Assembly: GCA_046328575.1 (NCBI GenBank)
Contig: JAXLWI010000006.1
Span: 1-64,000, forward strand
Direction of reading: 5' to 3'
From: JAGOBP01 sp046328575
GTDB taxonomy: Bacteria; Chloroflexota; Anaerolineae; Fen-1058
DNA length: 64,000 nt
Shown here piece after piece: positions 42,267 to 50,791 of this stretch (position 1 is its first letter; every line of letters starts with the position of its first letter). The translations under genes were made by a program, and so were the position numbers. The notes below the pieces were generated by a model that worked only from the letters and a program-made list of their open reading frames with translations, was not told the origin of the DNA and made no database searches.

Positions 42267-43660
42267 TGAACTCGCCGCTGCCGCTGATCGCGTTGCCGTT
42301 GATCGCCGCCATCGTGACCTTTCCGTTGCGCCGCGCGACGACGTTGAGCGCGTTGATCGCGGCGGGTTTGCCGACGTTGGCAGCCGTGCTTGCGCTGACG
42401 AATGATCTCAGTGCGCCATTTTCGTTTTTGGGGCGCGATCTGGTCTTAACTACTGGCGATCGGTTTGCCATTATTTATCTGTATCTGTGTGCGGCGGCGA
42501 CCTTTATGGGCGTGTGGCGCACTTCGCCGAACTGGACCTACTATCCAGTGGCGCTGGCTTCATTGGCGGCGGTCGCCATCGCGTTAGGCATGCGGCCCGT
42601 GACGGTGGCCATCATTGGCGGGCGGCCGTTCGATCCGTTCCACTATGCTGTGTTGTTTTTGACGATGGCGGCGATGCTAGCGATCTTCCCCTTGCAGGGT
42701 GGTCAGCCCGGCGTGGCGGGTGGCACTGTGCGCTACATGGCACTGATGGTGATCGCGCTGCCAGCTTTCCTGGCTGCGGCGTGGCTGCTCGATCAGTATT
42801 CGCAAAGCCCAGACGCGGTCAATCTGGCGCAGGCGGCGCTGGCGTTGATATTGTTTGGCTTTGCTTTGTGGCTGGGCGTTGTGCCGTTCCATTCGTGGCT
42901 ACCCGGCATTTCGAGTGAATCACCGCCGTTGTCCAGCGCCTTCGTACTCGGCATTGTGAATGTCGGGGCCTGGTTCCTGATGCTGGACATGTTTCATGAG
43001 CTGCGTGTGTTTCAGGATAGCACCATTGTCTTCGGGTTGCTGCGGATCGCGGGGATCATCACGGCCGTGATCGGTGGTGGACTGGCGCTGGCTCAACGCG
43101 ATTTTGGCCGCTTGATGGGCTATGCCGTATTAGCCGATGTTGGGGTCGCACTGGTCGCGTTAGGCACGGGGACATCGTCGGGGCTGAGTGCGGCGTTGAT
43201 CGTCGTGGTGGTGCGCACGTTCGGACTCGGCTTGATGTCGATGGGGTTGGCCGTGGCGCGGCAGAGACTCCCGGACGATCGTTTCTCGACGTTGACCAGT
43301 CTGGCGTGGCGCATGCCGTGGGCCACCGTGGCATTGATCGTGGGCGGTTTCTCGCTAGCGGGCGTGCCGCCGTTTGCGGGCTTTGCAGGTCGCTGGGCGG
43401 CCTTGCAGCAAGTGACCCACAATGATTTTGCGACGGCGATTGCGTTGCTCAGCAGCACGATCGGGGTGGCGACGGGGACGCTGCGCGGCCTACAGGCGGT
43501 GCTACAGCCGCTCGATCCAACGGAAACCACGCCCGCGCGCGAATCGCGTTTGACGAACGGTTTGTTGCTAGCCGCGTTGATCGTGTGTTTGGTGCTGGGT
43601 CTCTTCCCCGATTTGATCGCGCCTGCGATTCGGCAGATGGTGGCGGCGTATAGCGGGTAG
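42263..43660 (+). CDS. complex-I antiporter-like (NuoN/M family) membrane protein, divergent
   Basis: 465 residues and about 13 hydrophobic segments. The loop LGVVPFHSWLPGISSESPPL and following SSAFVLGIVNVGAW are the NuoM/N signature. Where active antiporter subunits have Lys before the loop there is Trp (LWLGVVPFH), and where TM8 has Lys (LLKxGxY) there is Asn. Later GGFSLAGVPPFAGFAGRWA matches the GxPPxxGFxxK segment with Arg at the Lys position. ATGA overlap with the preceding gene implies coupling. It may form a membrane scaffold or an ion channel of unusual chemistry. The enzyme it belongs to is unknown. Confidence 0.75.
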   Translation: MMNSPLPLIALPLIAAIVTFPLRRATTLSALIAAGLPTLAAVLALTNDLSAPFSFLGRDLVLTTGDRFAIIYLYLCAAATFMGVWRTSPNWTYYPVALASLAAVAIALGMRPVTVAIIGGRPFDPFHYAVLFLTMAAMLAIFPLQGGQPGVAGGTVRYMALMVIALPAFLAAAWLLDQYSQSPDAVNLAQAALALILFGFALWLGVVPFHSWLPGISSESPPLSSAFVLGIVNVGAWFLMLDMFHELRVFQDSTIVFGLLRIAGIITAVIGGGLALAQRDFGRLMGYAVLADVGVALVALGTGTSSGLSAALIVVVVRTFGLGLMSMGLAVARQRLPDDRFSTLTSLAWRMPWATVALIVGGFSLAGVPPFAGFAGRWAALQQVTHNDFATAIALLSSTIGVATGTLRGLQAVLQPLDPTETTPARESRLTNGLLLAALIVCLVLGLFPDLIAPAIRQMVAAYSG

Positions 43661-43670
43661 TACGCACTGC

Positions 43671-44891
43671 TCAATGAATTGCCTTGTGCTTAAGGCAGTT
43701 CTCCAATTGCGGAACGATGTGACGCCAGTCGTACTGCTCCGCAAATGAGCGGCCTACTTGACCCAACGCTTGACCTCGCTCCGGGTGTTGCATCAAGGCC
43801 ACGACGGCGTCTGCGAACGTTGTCGCTTCATCGGCTAACATCAATTCGCGGTCCGCTGTCACCGGAAAGCCTTCCACGCCTAACGTCGTGCTGACGCACG
43901 GCGCTTGCAGCGCCAGTGCCTCCAATAACTTGAAGCGTGTGCCGCCACCCATCCTCAGGGGAATCACGTAGACGCTGGCGCCCGTAATGTAAGGTCGCGT
44001 ATCGTCAACGCCGCCCGTGATCGTGATCGACGGGTGGGCGCGCAAGACATCCAGTCGCGCGTGCGGCCGCTGACCGACAATGACGAACTTCGCATCAGGC
44101 ACGCGCGCCGTGATCAGTGGCAGCACCTCTTGCGCGAACCACAAGACCGCATCTACGTTGGGGCGAAAATCCATCGTGCCGGTAAAGACCAACGCGTGCG
44201 GCGGCAGAACAAGCGGCATTACTTGTGATCGATCGTATAAGCGCGTGTCGATGCCATTGGGGATCACGTCGATGCGCAAGTCTCGATCAAGGTCGCGCAA
44301 TGCTTCGGCGTCAGCGTCGGAGACGGCTACCACCCGATCGGCGATCTGCGCGATGCGGCGCTCGAAACGGCGGAGTTTCCACGCTTGAATCGAGGAGTAG
44401 ATTGCGCCAGGTGTCCAACCGCGTGTCGAGCGCTCCGTCTGAGCGATGCGGTGCTGTAAGAGATATTCGGCGTTGTGATCGTCAAACACAATCGTACTTT
44501 TTTGGTCAGTCTTGCGCCGGGGCAACAGCAAGCCATACCGTGCCAGCTCAATGCCTTCGATCTCGATCGCATCATATTGGCCATCACTCAGCCACATGTC
44601 AAGTTGGCGTGCGAAGTCCGGCGACCACAAGCGCAATCCCATATCCGGCCACGGTGAAGTGAGTGTATCGAAGGCGCGGCGCTGCAACGAGCGCTGTGGC
44701 ACAGGCATCACCGCGATGCGGCGGCACAACCGATCGAGCGGCGTAGGCGACGGAACTTCCGCCGACGTGTGAAAGCTCAACAGATCGACCGTGTGTCGTT
44801 CGGCCAGGCCCGCGATCAAATTGTAATTGCGCAGCGTAGTGCCTTTGTGCGGCGGATACGGGAACTGCGGCGTTAAGAAGAGCAAGCGCAT
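43671..44891 (-). CDS. glycosyltransferase, family 4 type (GT-B)
   Basis: 406 residues. The N-terminal Rossmann half begins FLTPQFPYPPHKGTTLRNYN. The second half has VIPNGIDTRLYD, the VFTGTMDFRPNVDAVLWFA segment and the nucleotide-sugar site RMGGGTRFKLLEALALQAP with the E-x7-E pattern shortened. This is the exchange-type GT used in surface polysaccharide synthesis, often annotated as TIGR03087/PEP-CTERM-type sugar transferase. The acceptor is unknown. Its start lies 6 nt after the next GT gene upstream, so both form an operon. Confidence 0.9.
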   Translation of the reverse strand: MRLLFLTPQFPYPPHKGTTLRNYNLIAGLAERHTVDLLSFHTSAEVPSPTPLDRLCRRIAVMPVPQRSLQRRAFDTLTSPWPDMGLRLWSPDFARQLDMWLSDGQYDAIEIEGIELARYGLLLPRRKTDQKSTIVFDDHNAEYLLQHRIAQTERSTRGWTPGAIYSSIQAWKLRRFERRIAQIADRVVAVSDADAEALRDLDRDLRIDVIPNGIDTRLYDRSQVMPLVLPPHALVFTGTMDFRPNVDAVLWFAQEVLPLITARVPDAKFVIVGQRPHARLDVLRAHPSITITGGVDDTRPYITGASVYVIPLRMGGGTRFKLLEALALQAPCVSTTLGVEGFPVTADRELMLADEATTFADAVVALMQHPERGQALGQVGRSFAEQYDWRHIVPQLENCLKHKAIH

Positions 44892-44897
44892 GATCAG

Positions 44898-46037
44898 CTA
44901 AATCAAGTCCGTGAAGGGTGTAGGGTGCTGAATGCCGAGTACGCGATGATAAACGGCCAACGTTTCGCGGGCGCAGCGTTCCCACGAAAAGTCGGTGACG
45001 CGGCGAAAGCCTTTGCTGCGCAACTCAGCGCGGAGTGGCTCATCGTAAAGGGCGCGCTGCAAGGAGTTAGCCAGTTCCGTATAATCGTCGGGATCGACGA
45101 TAAGCGATGCTCCGCCCGCAATTTCCGGCAGCGAGCCGCGATCGCTGATGATGGTCGGCACGCCGCACGCCATCGCTTCCAGCACGGTCAGGCCAAAGCC
45201 TTCATAGTGTGACGGCAGCGCGAAGACGGTGGCCGCGTTATACAACGCCACCAGATCGGACTCGGCGGGTGAATCGATCCAGCGGACGCGATCCGACAGG
45301 CATAGTTGATCAATCAACGCACGCGTCTCGTCGAACAACCACCCGCGCGATCCGGCCAGCAACAACGGCGGACTCTGCCGTTCTCGATCGATCAGCTGGC
45401 GATATGCGTGCAGCAGTCCGGCTACATTCTTGCGCGGTTCCAGCGTGCCTGTAAACAAGAGGTATTTTTCAGGCAATTGCAACCGCGCGCGGGCTTCGCT
45501 CAGCGCCGCCGGTTCGATCGGGCGGTAGACGCGGCTCGGCGCTAACCATACCACGGTTATTTTGTCGTCGGGTACGTTCAGCCACTTGATGAGATCGAGC
45601 CGCGTGGCGTGCGAATCGGCCAAAATATGATCGGCTACGGTCACGGCTCGCTCGATCTGATTGTCATAATAACGGCGGCTTTCAGCTGTCAGGAACTCTG
45701 GAAAGTAAAAGAAGTTAAGGTCGTGCACGGTGATGACGCGGCGATGATGTCCCCGAAACGGCGGGATAAAATCGGGGCTGTGCAGCAGATCGATCGAGCG
45801 GGCTGCAAGTTCGATCGGAAACGCTAACTGCTCCAAGCGATGGTGGCTCGGCGTCCACGCGCTGACTAATCGCGCCGACGGATGATGTGGCGGTGTGCGA
45901 TCCTTTCGATTGTGGATGATGGTGTAAGTGTGTTCAGGATCGAGGGCTGGCAGGCGCTCGGCCAAGTGCACGATGTACTGTCCGATGCCGCTATACCGTC
46001 GATAGTAAGCCAGCCGCGCATCCAAAGCGATGTTCAT
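44898..46037 (-). CDS. glycosyltransferase family 4
   Basis: 379 residues. The N-terminus is MNIALDARLAYYRRYSGIGQ with IVHLAERLP. Then follow HDLNFFYFPEFLT, DHILADSHATRLDLIKWLNV, YLLFTGTLEPRKNV and the donor site ALPSHYEGFGLTVLEAMACG with PTIISDRGSLPEI. All the GT4 motifs are intact (E-x7-E present). ATG 46037 is preferred over the upstream ATG, because the preceding codons lie in low-complexity sequence. It is the first gene of a two-gene glycosyltransferase operon, probably for an extracellular polysaccharide. Confidence 0.93.
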   Translation of the reverse strand: MNIALDARLAYYRRYSGIGQYIVHLAERLPALDPEHTYTIIHNRKDRTPPHHPSARLVSAWTPSHHRLEQLAFPIELAARSIDLLHSPDFIPPFRGHHRRVITVHDLNFFYFPEFLTAESRRYYDNQIERAVTVADHILADSHATRLDLIKWLNVPDDKITVVWLAPSRVYRPIEPAALSEARARLQLPEKYLLFTGTLEPRKNVAGLLHAYRQLIDRERQSPPLLLAGSRGWLFDETRALIDQLCLSDRVRWIDSPAESDLVALYNAATVFALPSHYEGFGLTVLEAMACGVPTIISDRGSLPEIAGGASLIVDPDDYTELANSLQRALYDEPLRAELRSKGFRRVTDFSWERCARETLAVYHRVLGIQHPTPFTDLI

Positions 46038-46114
46038 GCCGCAATTGTAATGCATAATTCACAATGCACAATGCTTACGGCTCACTTTTCGCCTTCGTCA
46101 GCCATCCTCAGTCA

Positions 46115-46144
46115 TTGTTAATTGCTCCTTGTTCATTGTATAAT
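46115..46144 (+). promoter_or_regulatory. promoter of the coiled-coil/selB operon
   Basis: TTGTTA (46115-46120), an 18-nt spacer and TATAAT (46139-46144), 54 nt before ATG 46198. Confidence 0.6.
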
Positions 46145-46197
46145 CCCGCCATCTTAAGTGTGTCGCCGATTGGGCGCGGGTGGAACGGGGAGGGTGT

Positions 46198-47433
46198 ATG
46201 GAACTGGAAGTCACACAACTAACCCAAATGCTGAAGTTTCTGGAAGACGAGCGCCGTAAAGACAAGGCGCAGATTGCCGTCTTGCAGGAGCGTTTGGCCG
46301 GGCAAACCAACGAGATTAGCGAGTTGGGGCGGCGGTTGCAGGAAACGGACGCCAACCTCAAGACGATGCAGTTGGCGGTGGCCCGCACCCAGAAGTTCGA
46401 CGCGATGCTGGAAGAGTACAAGACCGACCTTGTCGCGCAGATGGATCGGCGCGATGACGATCTCAAGAAGGCGGCGCGTGAATCGGAACGCATCCGTCTG
46501 CTGGAGATCGAAACGCTGCAACGCCAGATCGGCGAGGTTCGCAAGGAATTGCCCCGCATCGGCGTGATTGAAACCGAACTCCCCACGCGCCGCGCCGAAG
46601 AAAAACGCCTGGCCGAACTGATCCAGCGGCTTCAACCGCAGATTGAAGTCAGCACCCAGTTGATCGAAGAACGCACGCGTGGCATTCCGTATTTGGAAGA
46701 AGGCCGCCGTCAGGACGTGAAACGCCTCCTCACGTTGGAACAGGAAACCACCGCGCAGTTCAAAAAGTTCGATGCGATTTTCGGCAAGATGCAAGTGCTG
46801 GAGGATGCCATCGGCAAGATTCCGCCGCGCTTTGAACCACTGCAGAATCGCTTGACCGAACATGACAAAGAACTGCAGGACTTGCGCAGCAACGACTTCC
46901 GCGCGCAGCAGCAGGTCAAGACCTTTGAGGCTGCGCTGAATCAATATCGCGAACAAGTTACTGACTACACTGCCATCATGAACAAGCTACGCGAGCAAGC
47001 GCAGGTCAATCAGCGCGCCGAACACGATTTGCAGGCGTTTCAGGAAACGCTGCGCCAGCGCACCGCCGAACTGGGCGAAGTAGAGCGCTTGTTTGAAGAG
47101 CGCGTCAAACGCCAATTCGAAGAATTCCTGGGCGAATTTGAAAAACGCTGGGCTAAAGTCCCGGCCAAACTGGATGAACGTTGGCACGAACACGAGCGAC
47201 TGCATCATGATCTAGAAGAGCGCGTCGTTAAGACCGAGGCCGCGCCGGCACCGCTGGCTGAGAAGATCGCCGAGCTGCGCGTCGAGCACGAAAAATTCCT
47301 ACAGTCGTTTGTCGATGCGGTGACCGGTCTGGTCGACACCAATCGCAGTACGTTGCCCGCTGTCTCGGTGCCGCCTGCGCACACGCCCGACGATGGCGTG
47401 GGCTTGCCGCGGCCCATGCTCCGCATCAAATAG
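46198..47433 (+). CDS. long coiled-coil protein of unknown function
   Basis: 411 residues, almost entirely heptad-patterned and charged (for example KFLEDERRKDKAQIAVLQER, ELGRRLQETDANLKTMQLAV, HDLQAFQETLRQRTAELGEV). No signal peptide or membrane helix is seen. The final 30 residues are Pro-rich. ATG 46198 has GGGAGGG upstream and is preferred to GTG 46180. The stop is 2 nt before selB, so the two are translated from one message. I do not recognise a family. A structural or tethering role is all that the sequence suggests. Confidence 0.85.
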   Translation: MELEVTQLTQMLKFLEDERRKDKAQIAVLQERLAGQTNEISELGRRLQETDANLKTMQLAVARTQKFDAMLEEYKTDLVAQMDRRDDDLKKAARESERIRLLEIETLQRQIGEVRKELPRIGVIETELPTRRAEEKRLAELIQRLQPQIEVSTQLIEERTRGIPYLEEGRRQDVKRLLTLEQETTAQFKKFDAIFGKMQVLEDAIGKIPPRFEPLQNRLTEHDKELQDLRSNDFRAQQQVKTFEAALNQYREQVTDYTAIMNKLREQAQVNQRAEHDLQAFQETLRQRTAELGEVERLFEERVKRQFEEFLGEFEKRWAKVPAKLDERWHEHERLHHDLEERVVKTEAAPAPLAEKIAELRVEHEKFLQSFVDAVTGLVDTNRSTLPAVSVPPAHTPDDGVGLPRPMLRIK

Positions 47434-47435
47434 CC

Positions 47436-49310
47436 ATGCGCGTCATCGGCACAGCAGGCCACGTCGATCATGGCAAATCGACGCTGGTTCAAGCGCTCAC
47501 CGGCACTCATCCCGATCGGCTGAAGGAAGAGCGCGAACGGGAGATGACCATCGACCTCGGCTTTGCGTGGTTGACGCTGCTGAACGGTGAAGCGGTGGGC
47601 ATTGTGGATGTGCCCGGCCACATCGACTTCATCGAAAACATGCTGGCCGGCGTGGGCGGCCTCGATGCGGCCTTGTTCGTCATCGCCGCCGATGAAGGCG
47701 TGATGCCGCAAACGCGCGAGCACCTGGCCATTCTCGATCTGCTCAAAATCAACGGCGGCGTCGTGGCGTTGACCAAGATCGATCTGGTCGAAGCCGATTG
47801 GCTGGAACTCATCCAGTTGGATGTGCGCGAAGCGCTGCGCGGCACGGTGTTGGCTAACGCCCCGATCGTGCCGGTGTCAGCCCGCACGGGTACGGGCGTA
47901 AAGGAATTGCTGGCTGCCCTCGATCAACATTTGCGCCAACAAGCACCACGGCTCGATCGCGGCCGCCCGCGTCTCGCAATCGATCGGGTATTTAGTGTCG
48001 CGGGCTTTGGCACGGTCGTGACGGGTACACTGATCGATGGCTCGCTGCATCTCGGCGATGAAGTAGCGTTATTGCCGCAAAACTTGCGTGCGCGCGTGCG
48101 CGGTCTGCAATCACACAAGACCAAGATCGAGGTGGCAGTGCCGGGCAGCCGCGTGGCGATCAATCTCAGCGGCGTTGAACTCAACGAGGTGCAGCGCGGG
48201 CAGGTGGTGACCTCGCCCGATTGGCTGTCGCCAACGATCTTGCTCGACGCGCAGTTTGAATATCTGGCCTCTGCGCCGCGACCTTTAGCACACAATACCG
48301 AAGTGAAGTTTTTTCATGGCGCGGCCGAAGTGCCCGCGCACATTCGGTTGTTGAATGATGAAGCATTGCAGCCCGGTCAAACGGGCTGGGTGCAACTTGC
48401 GCTGCGCGAGCCGCTGGCTGTGGTGAAAGGCGATCGCTTTATCGTGCGGCTGCCGTCGCCGTCGATCACATTAGGCGGCGGCACAGTGATCGACGCGCAG
48501 CCGGGGCGGCGGCATCGCCGCTTCAAACCAGACGTGATCGCGCGGTTGGAAACGTTGGTGCGAGGCACGCCCGCCGAACTGCTGCTAAAAGCGCTGGAGC
48601 GCAGCGGACCAATCGGGGCGGCCGAACTTTTCAAGCAGGCGAATCTGCCCAAAGAAACCGCTTCTGCGGCGCTGACGGAACTGATCGAAGCTCAACAGGC
48701 TCGTCGCTTAAAAGACGATCTGTACATCGCTGCGAGTGGTTGGGCGTCGCTGACGCGCAAACTGGCCAGCGAACTGGCCAGTTATCACGCCGCGAATCCG
48801 CTGCGTTTGGGCGTGCCGCGCGAAGAGTTGAAGAGTCGCTTGGGCGTGGACACCAAGTTGTTCAACGTGCTCGTCGATCAAGCGGCGCAAGCAAACCTCG
48901 TTCGCAGTGATGGCGCAACGCTGCGCGCGCCGACGTTTGAGATCGTCTTCAAACCCGATCAGCAGGCGGCGATTGAGGCCTTGACGCGGAAATGTCAGGC
49001 CGCACCGTGGAATACGCCGTCACCGAAGGAAGCCGAGCAACTGGTGGGCGCAGATGTGCTGGCCGCGCTGATCGATCTGGGGCACGTGATCAAGTTAAGC
49101 GAAGACGTGATCGTGTTGGCGGAGACGTACCAATCGGCGGTAGAGAAAATCCGCGGGCATTTGATCGCGCAGAAAACGATCACCGTCGCGCAAGTGCGTG
49201 ATCTCTTCGGCACCAGTCGCAAATACGCGCTGGCATTGATGGAATATCTCGACGCGCAAGGCATGACCAAACGCGTCGGCGATGAGCGGGTGTTGGGACG
49301 CAGCGCATGA
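47436..49310 (+). CDS. selB: selenocysteine-specific elongation factor SelB
   Basis: 624 residues. The EF-Tu-like GTPase has GTAGHVDHGKSTLVQALTG, the switch region of PDRLKEEREREMTIDLGFAW, DVPGHIDFIENM and the NKID-equivalent TKID. The phrase EEREREMTIDLGF is specific to SelB rather than EF-Tu. Domains II-III follow, then the four winged helices of the C-terminus (about 370-624) that bind the SECIS stem-loop. It delivers Sec-tRNA to UGA codons. No selA, selD, selC or selenoprotein was seen in the window, so they must lie elsewhere if the system is functional. Confidence 0.96.
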   Translation: MRVIGTAGHVDHGKSTLVQALTGTHPDRLKEEREREMTIDLGFAWLTLLNGEAVGIVDVPGHIDFIENMLAGVGGLDAALFVIAADEGVMPQTREHLAILDLLKINGGVVALTKIDLVEADWLELIQLDVREALRGTVLANAPIVPVSARTGTGVKELLAALDQHLRQQAPRLDRGRPRLAIDRVFSVAGFGTVVTGTLIDGSLHLGDEVALLPQNLRARVRGLQSHKTKIEVAVPGSRVAINLSGVELNEVQRGQVVTSPDWLSPTILLDAQFEYLASAPRPLAHNTEVKFFHGAAEVPAHIRLLNDEALQPGQTGWVQLALREPLAVVKGDRFIVRLPSPSITLGGGTVIDAQPGRRHRRFKPDVIARLETLVRGTPAELLLKALERSGPIGAAELFKQANLPKETASAALTELIEAQQARRLKDDLYIAASGWASLTRKLASELASYHAANPLRLGVPREELKSRLGVDTKLFNVLVDQAAQANLVRSDGATLRAPTFEIVFKPDQQAAIEALTRKCQAAPWNTPSPKEAEQLVGADVLAALIDLGHVIKLSEDVIVLAETYQSAVEKIRGHLIAQKTITVAQVRDLFGTSRKYALALMEYLDAQGMTKRVGDERVLGRSA

Positions 49311-49360
49311 ATCATACACAGTTCGATCGAACCCGATCGGCTGATTATAGGAGCACACCG

Positions 49361-50308
49361 ATGTCATTCAAACGCAATCTCGTGATGGTGATGGTGATCG
49401 TTAGCGGTCTGTTGGCTGCGTGTGGCAGCCCGTCGCCTGCAGCGCCGACGAGCGCACCAGCCGCACCGCAGCAACCCGCCGCGCCCGCCGCGCCTACCGC
49501 CGCGGCTCCGGCTGCGGATCAGAATTTGACAAATACCGTGGCGATGCCGGTGGTGGTGATGCCGGCGGCTGAACCAACTGTGCTGCCGCAGCCGACTGCC
49601 ATGCCGACGCTGATGCCCGCGAATGTTGGCTCGGCCAGTTTTAATGGCGTCAGTTTCAACTTTGATACGGCGTTTGCGCAGGCAGCGAATCCGCGCACCG
49701 CTCCGGCCGAGAATCCCGGCGCGGATGCACCGTATTGGGCGGTCTTTCCCGCCTACGATGTATTTGAGTTTGCGGGCTATCCGTCCAAGAACACCTATCA
49801 CAAGCCGCGCATCGAAATCTATCCGGTGGCTGAATTCGAGCAGCTGAATCAAGCCGCCAAAGATCAGATCGCCAAGTTGAAGCAACTTTTGGGCGATGCG
49901 CCTGCCGCGCCGACTGAAATTCCGTTAGTGCCGATCTTTAACGCGGCACAAGTGTTTCGCGCGCAGGTCAAGTACATGAATTTCCAAAGTGGGCAGGGCG
50001 TGCGCTTCATCACGCAATACGATCAAGCCGTGATCCCAATCAGCAACATGGAAGTATTCTACACGTTCCAAGGGCTGACCAGCGACGGCAAATGGTACAT
50101 TGCGGCGATCCTGCCGGTGGCGACGAGCGCGTTGCCTGATTCCGATCAAGTGCCGGCCGATCAAGCGCAAAGCTTTTCGACAGCTGACGCGTTTACGGCG
50201 TATCTGAAGGGCGTCGTCGATAAGCTGAACGGCCTACAACCCGCCGATTTTTCACCTAACCTCGATCAGCTGGATGCGATGATCCAGTCGTTAAGGGTTG
50301 AACGTTAG
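49361..50308 (+). CDS. lipoprotein of unknown function
   Basis: 315 residues. The signal helix MVMVIVSGLLAAC gives a lipobox Cys at about residue 23. An Ala/Pro-rich linker to about residue 100 follows, then a soluble domain (FNFDTAFAQAANPRTAPAEN, FEFAGYPSKNTYHKPRIEIY, GVRFITQYDQAVIPISNMEV, YTFQGLTSDGKWYIAAILPV). I know of this kind of domain only as a conserved hypothetical of Chloroflexota. ATG 49361 with GGAG 8 nt upstream is preferred over ATG 49307, which overlaps the selB stop. A strong terminator follows. Confidence 0.75.
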   Translation: MSFKRNLVMVMVIVSGLLAACGSPSPAAPTSAPAAPQQPAAPAAPTAAAPAADQNLTNTVAMPVVVMPAAEPTVLPQPTAMPTLMPANVGSASFNGVSFNFDTAFAQAANPRTAPAENPGADAPYWAVFPAYDVFEFAGYPSKNTYHKPRIEIYPVAEFEQLNQAAKDQIAKLKQLLGDAPAAPTEIPLVPIFNAAQVFRAQVKYMNFQSGQGVRFITQYDQAVIPISNMEVFYTFQGLTSDGKWYIAAILPVATSALPDSDQVPADQAQSFSTADAFTAYLKGVVDKLNGLQPADFSPNLDQLDAMIQSLRVER

Positions 50309-50335
50309 GCTATCGCCAACGATCATATAAACAAT

Positions 50336-50371
50336 AGCGCACGGTGGCATTAGCCATCGTGCGCTGTTTTT
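50336..50371 (+). terminator. Rho-independent terminator
   Basis: AGCGCACGGTGGC (50336-50348) pairs with GCCATCGTGCGCT (50353-50365), one G-U, followed by GTTTTTT. Confidence 0.85.
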
Positions 50372-50410
50372 TATCAGGCTGGAATTGAGTTCGAAACGCA
50401 GATTGGGCGG

Positions 50411-50791
50411 CTATACCGTGAAACCAGACGCCGCCGGTTTTAAGCGGGCGGCCATATCGCGGAGCTGCCCGAAGCTAATCGGCTTGATGAGGACAAGATC
50501 GGCAATGTCCGCCATCGAATCGGCCATGACCGGATCGGCGCTGGCGACGATTACGCGCGTTTTTGCTAATCGAGCATCGCTGCGGATCTGGGGCAGAATT
50601 TCCATGCCCGACACCCGCGGCAGATGCAGATCGAGCACAACCACCAGCGGCACAACTGTTTTGAGTCGGTTCAAGGCCACATCACCCGCGGCGATAATCT
50701 CCGTATCGAAATCAGCAGCCTGCAGTGCTTCGGCAAAAATGTTCGCCAGGTCAACGTCATCTTCGATCACTAACGCTAGAGGTTTCGTCAC
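50411..50791 (-). CDS. stand-alone receiver-domain response regulator
   Basis: A 126-residue CheY-like protein: acidic pair in LVIEDDVDLANIF, phospho-acceptor Asp in VVLDLHLPRVSG, Thr/Ser in VIVASADP and the Lys in LIKPISFGQL. There is no output domain. The GTG start overlaps the stop of the histidine kinase upstream in a GTGA arrangement. It is therefore very likely the direct phosphorylation partner of that kinase, passing the signal on by protein contact. Confidence 0.94.
   Translation of the reverse strand: MTKPLALVIEDDVDLANIFAEALQAADFDTEIIAAGDVALNRLKTVVPLVVVLDLHLPRVSGMEILPQIRSDARLAKTRVIVASADPVMADSMADIADLVLIKPISFGQLRDMAARLKPAASGFTV

Noticed and set aside
47436..49310. In-frame UGA (selenocysteine) genes near selB
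   Set aside because: No gene in the window was seen to continue past a TGA with family similarity.
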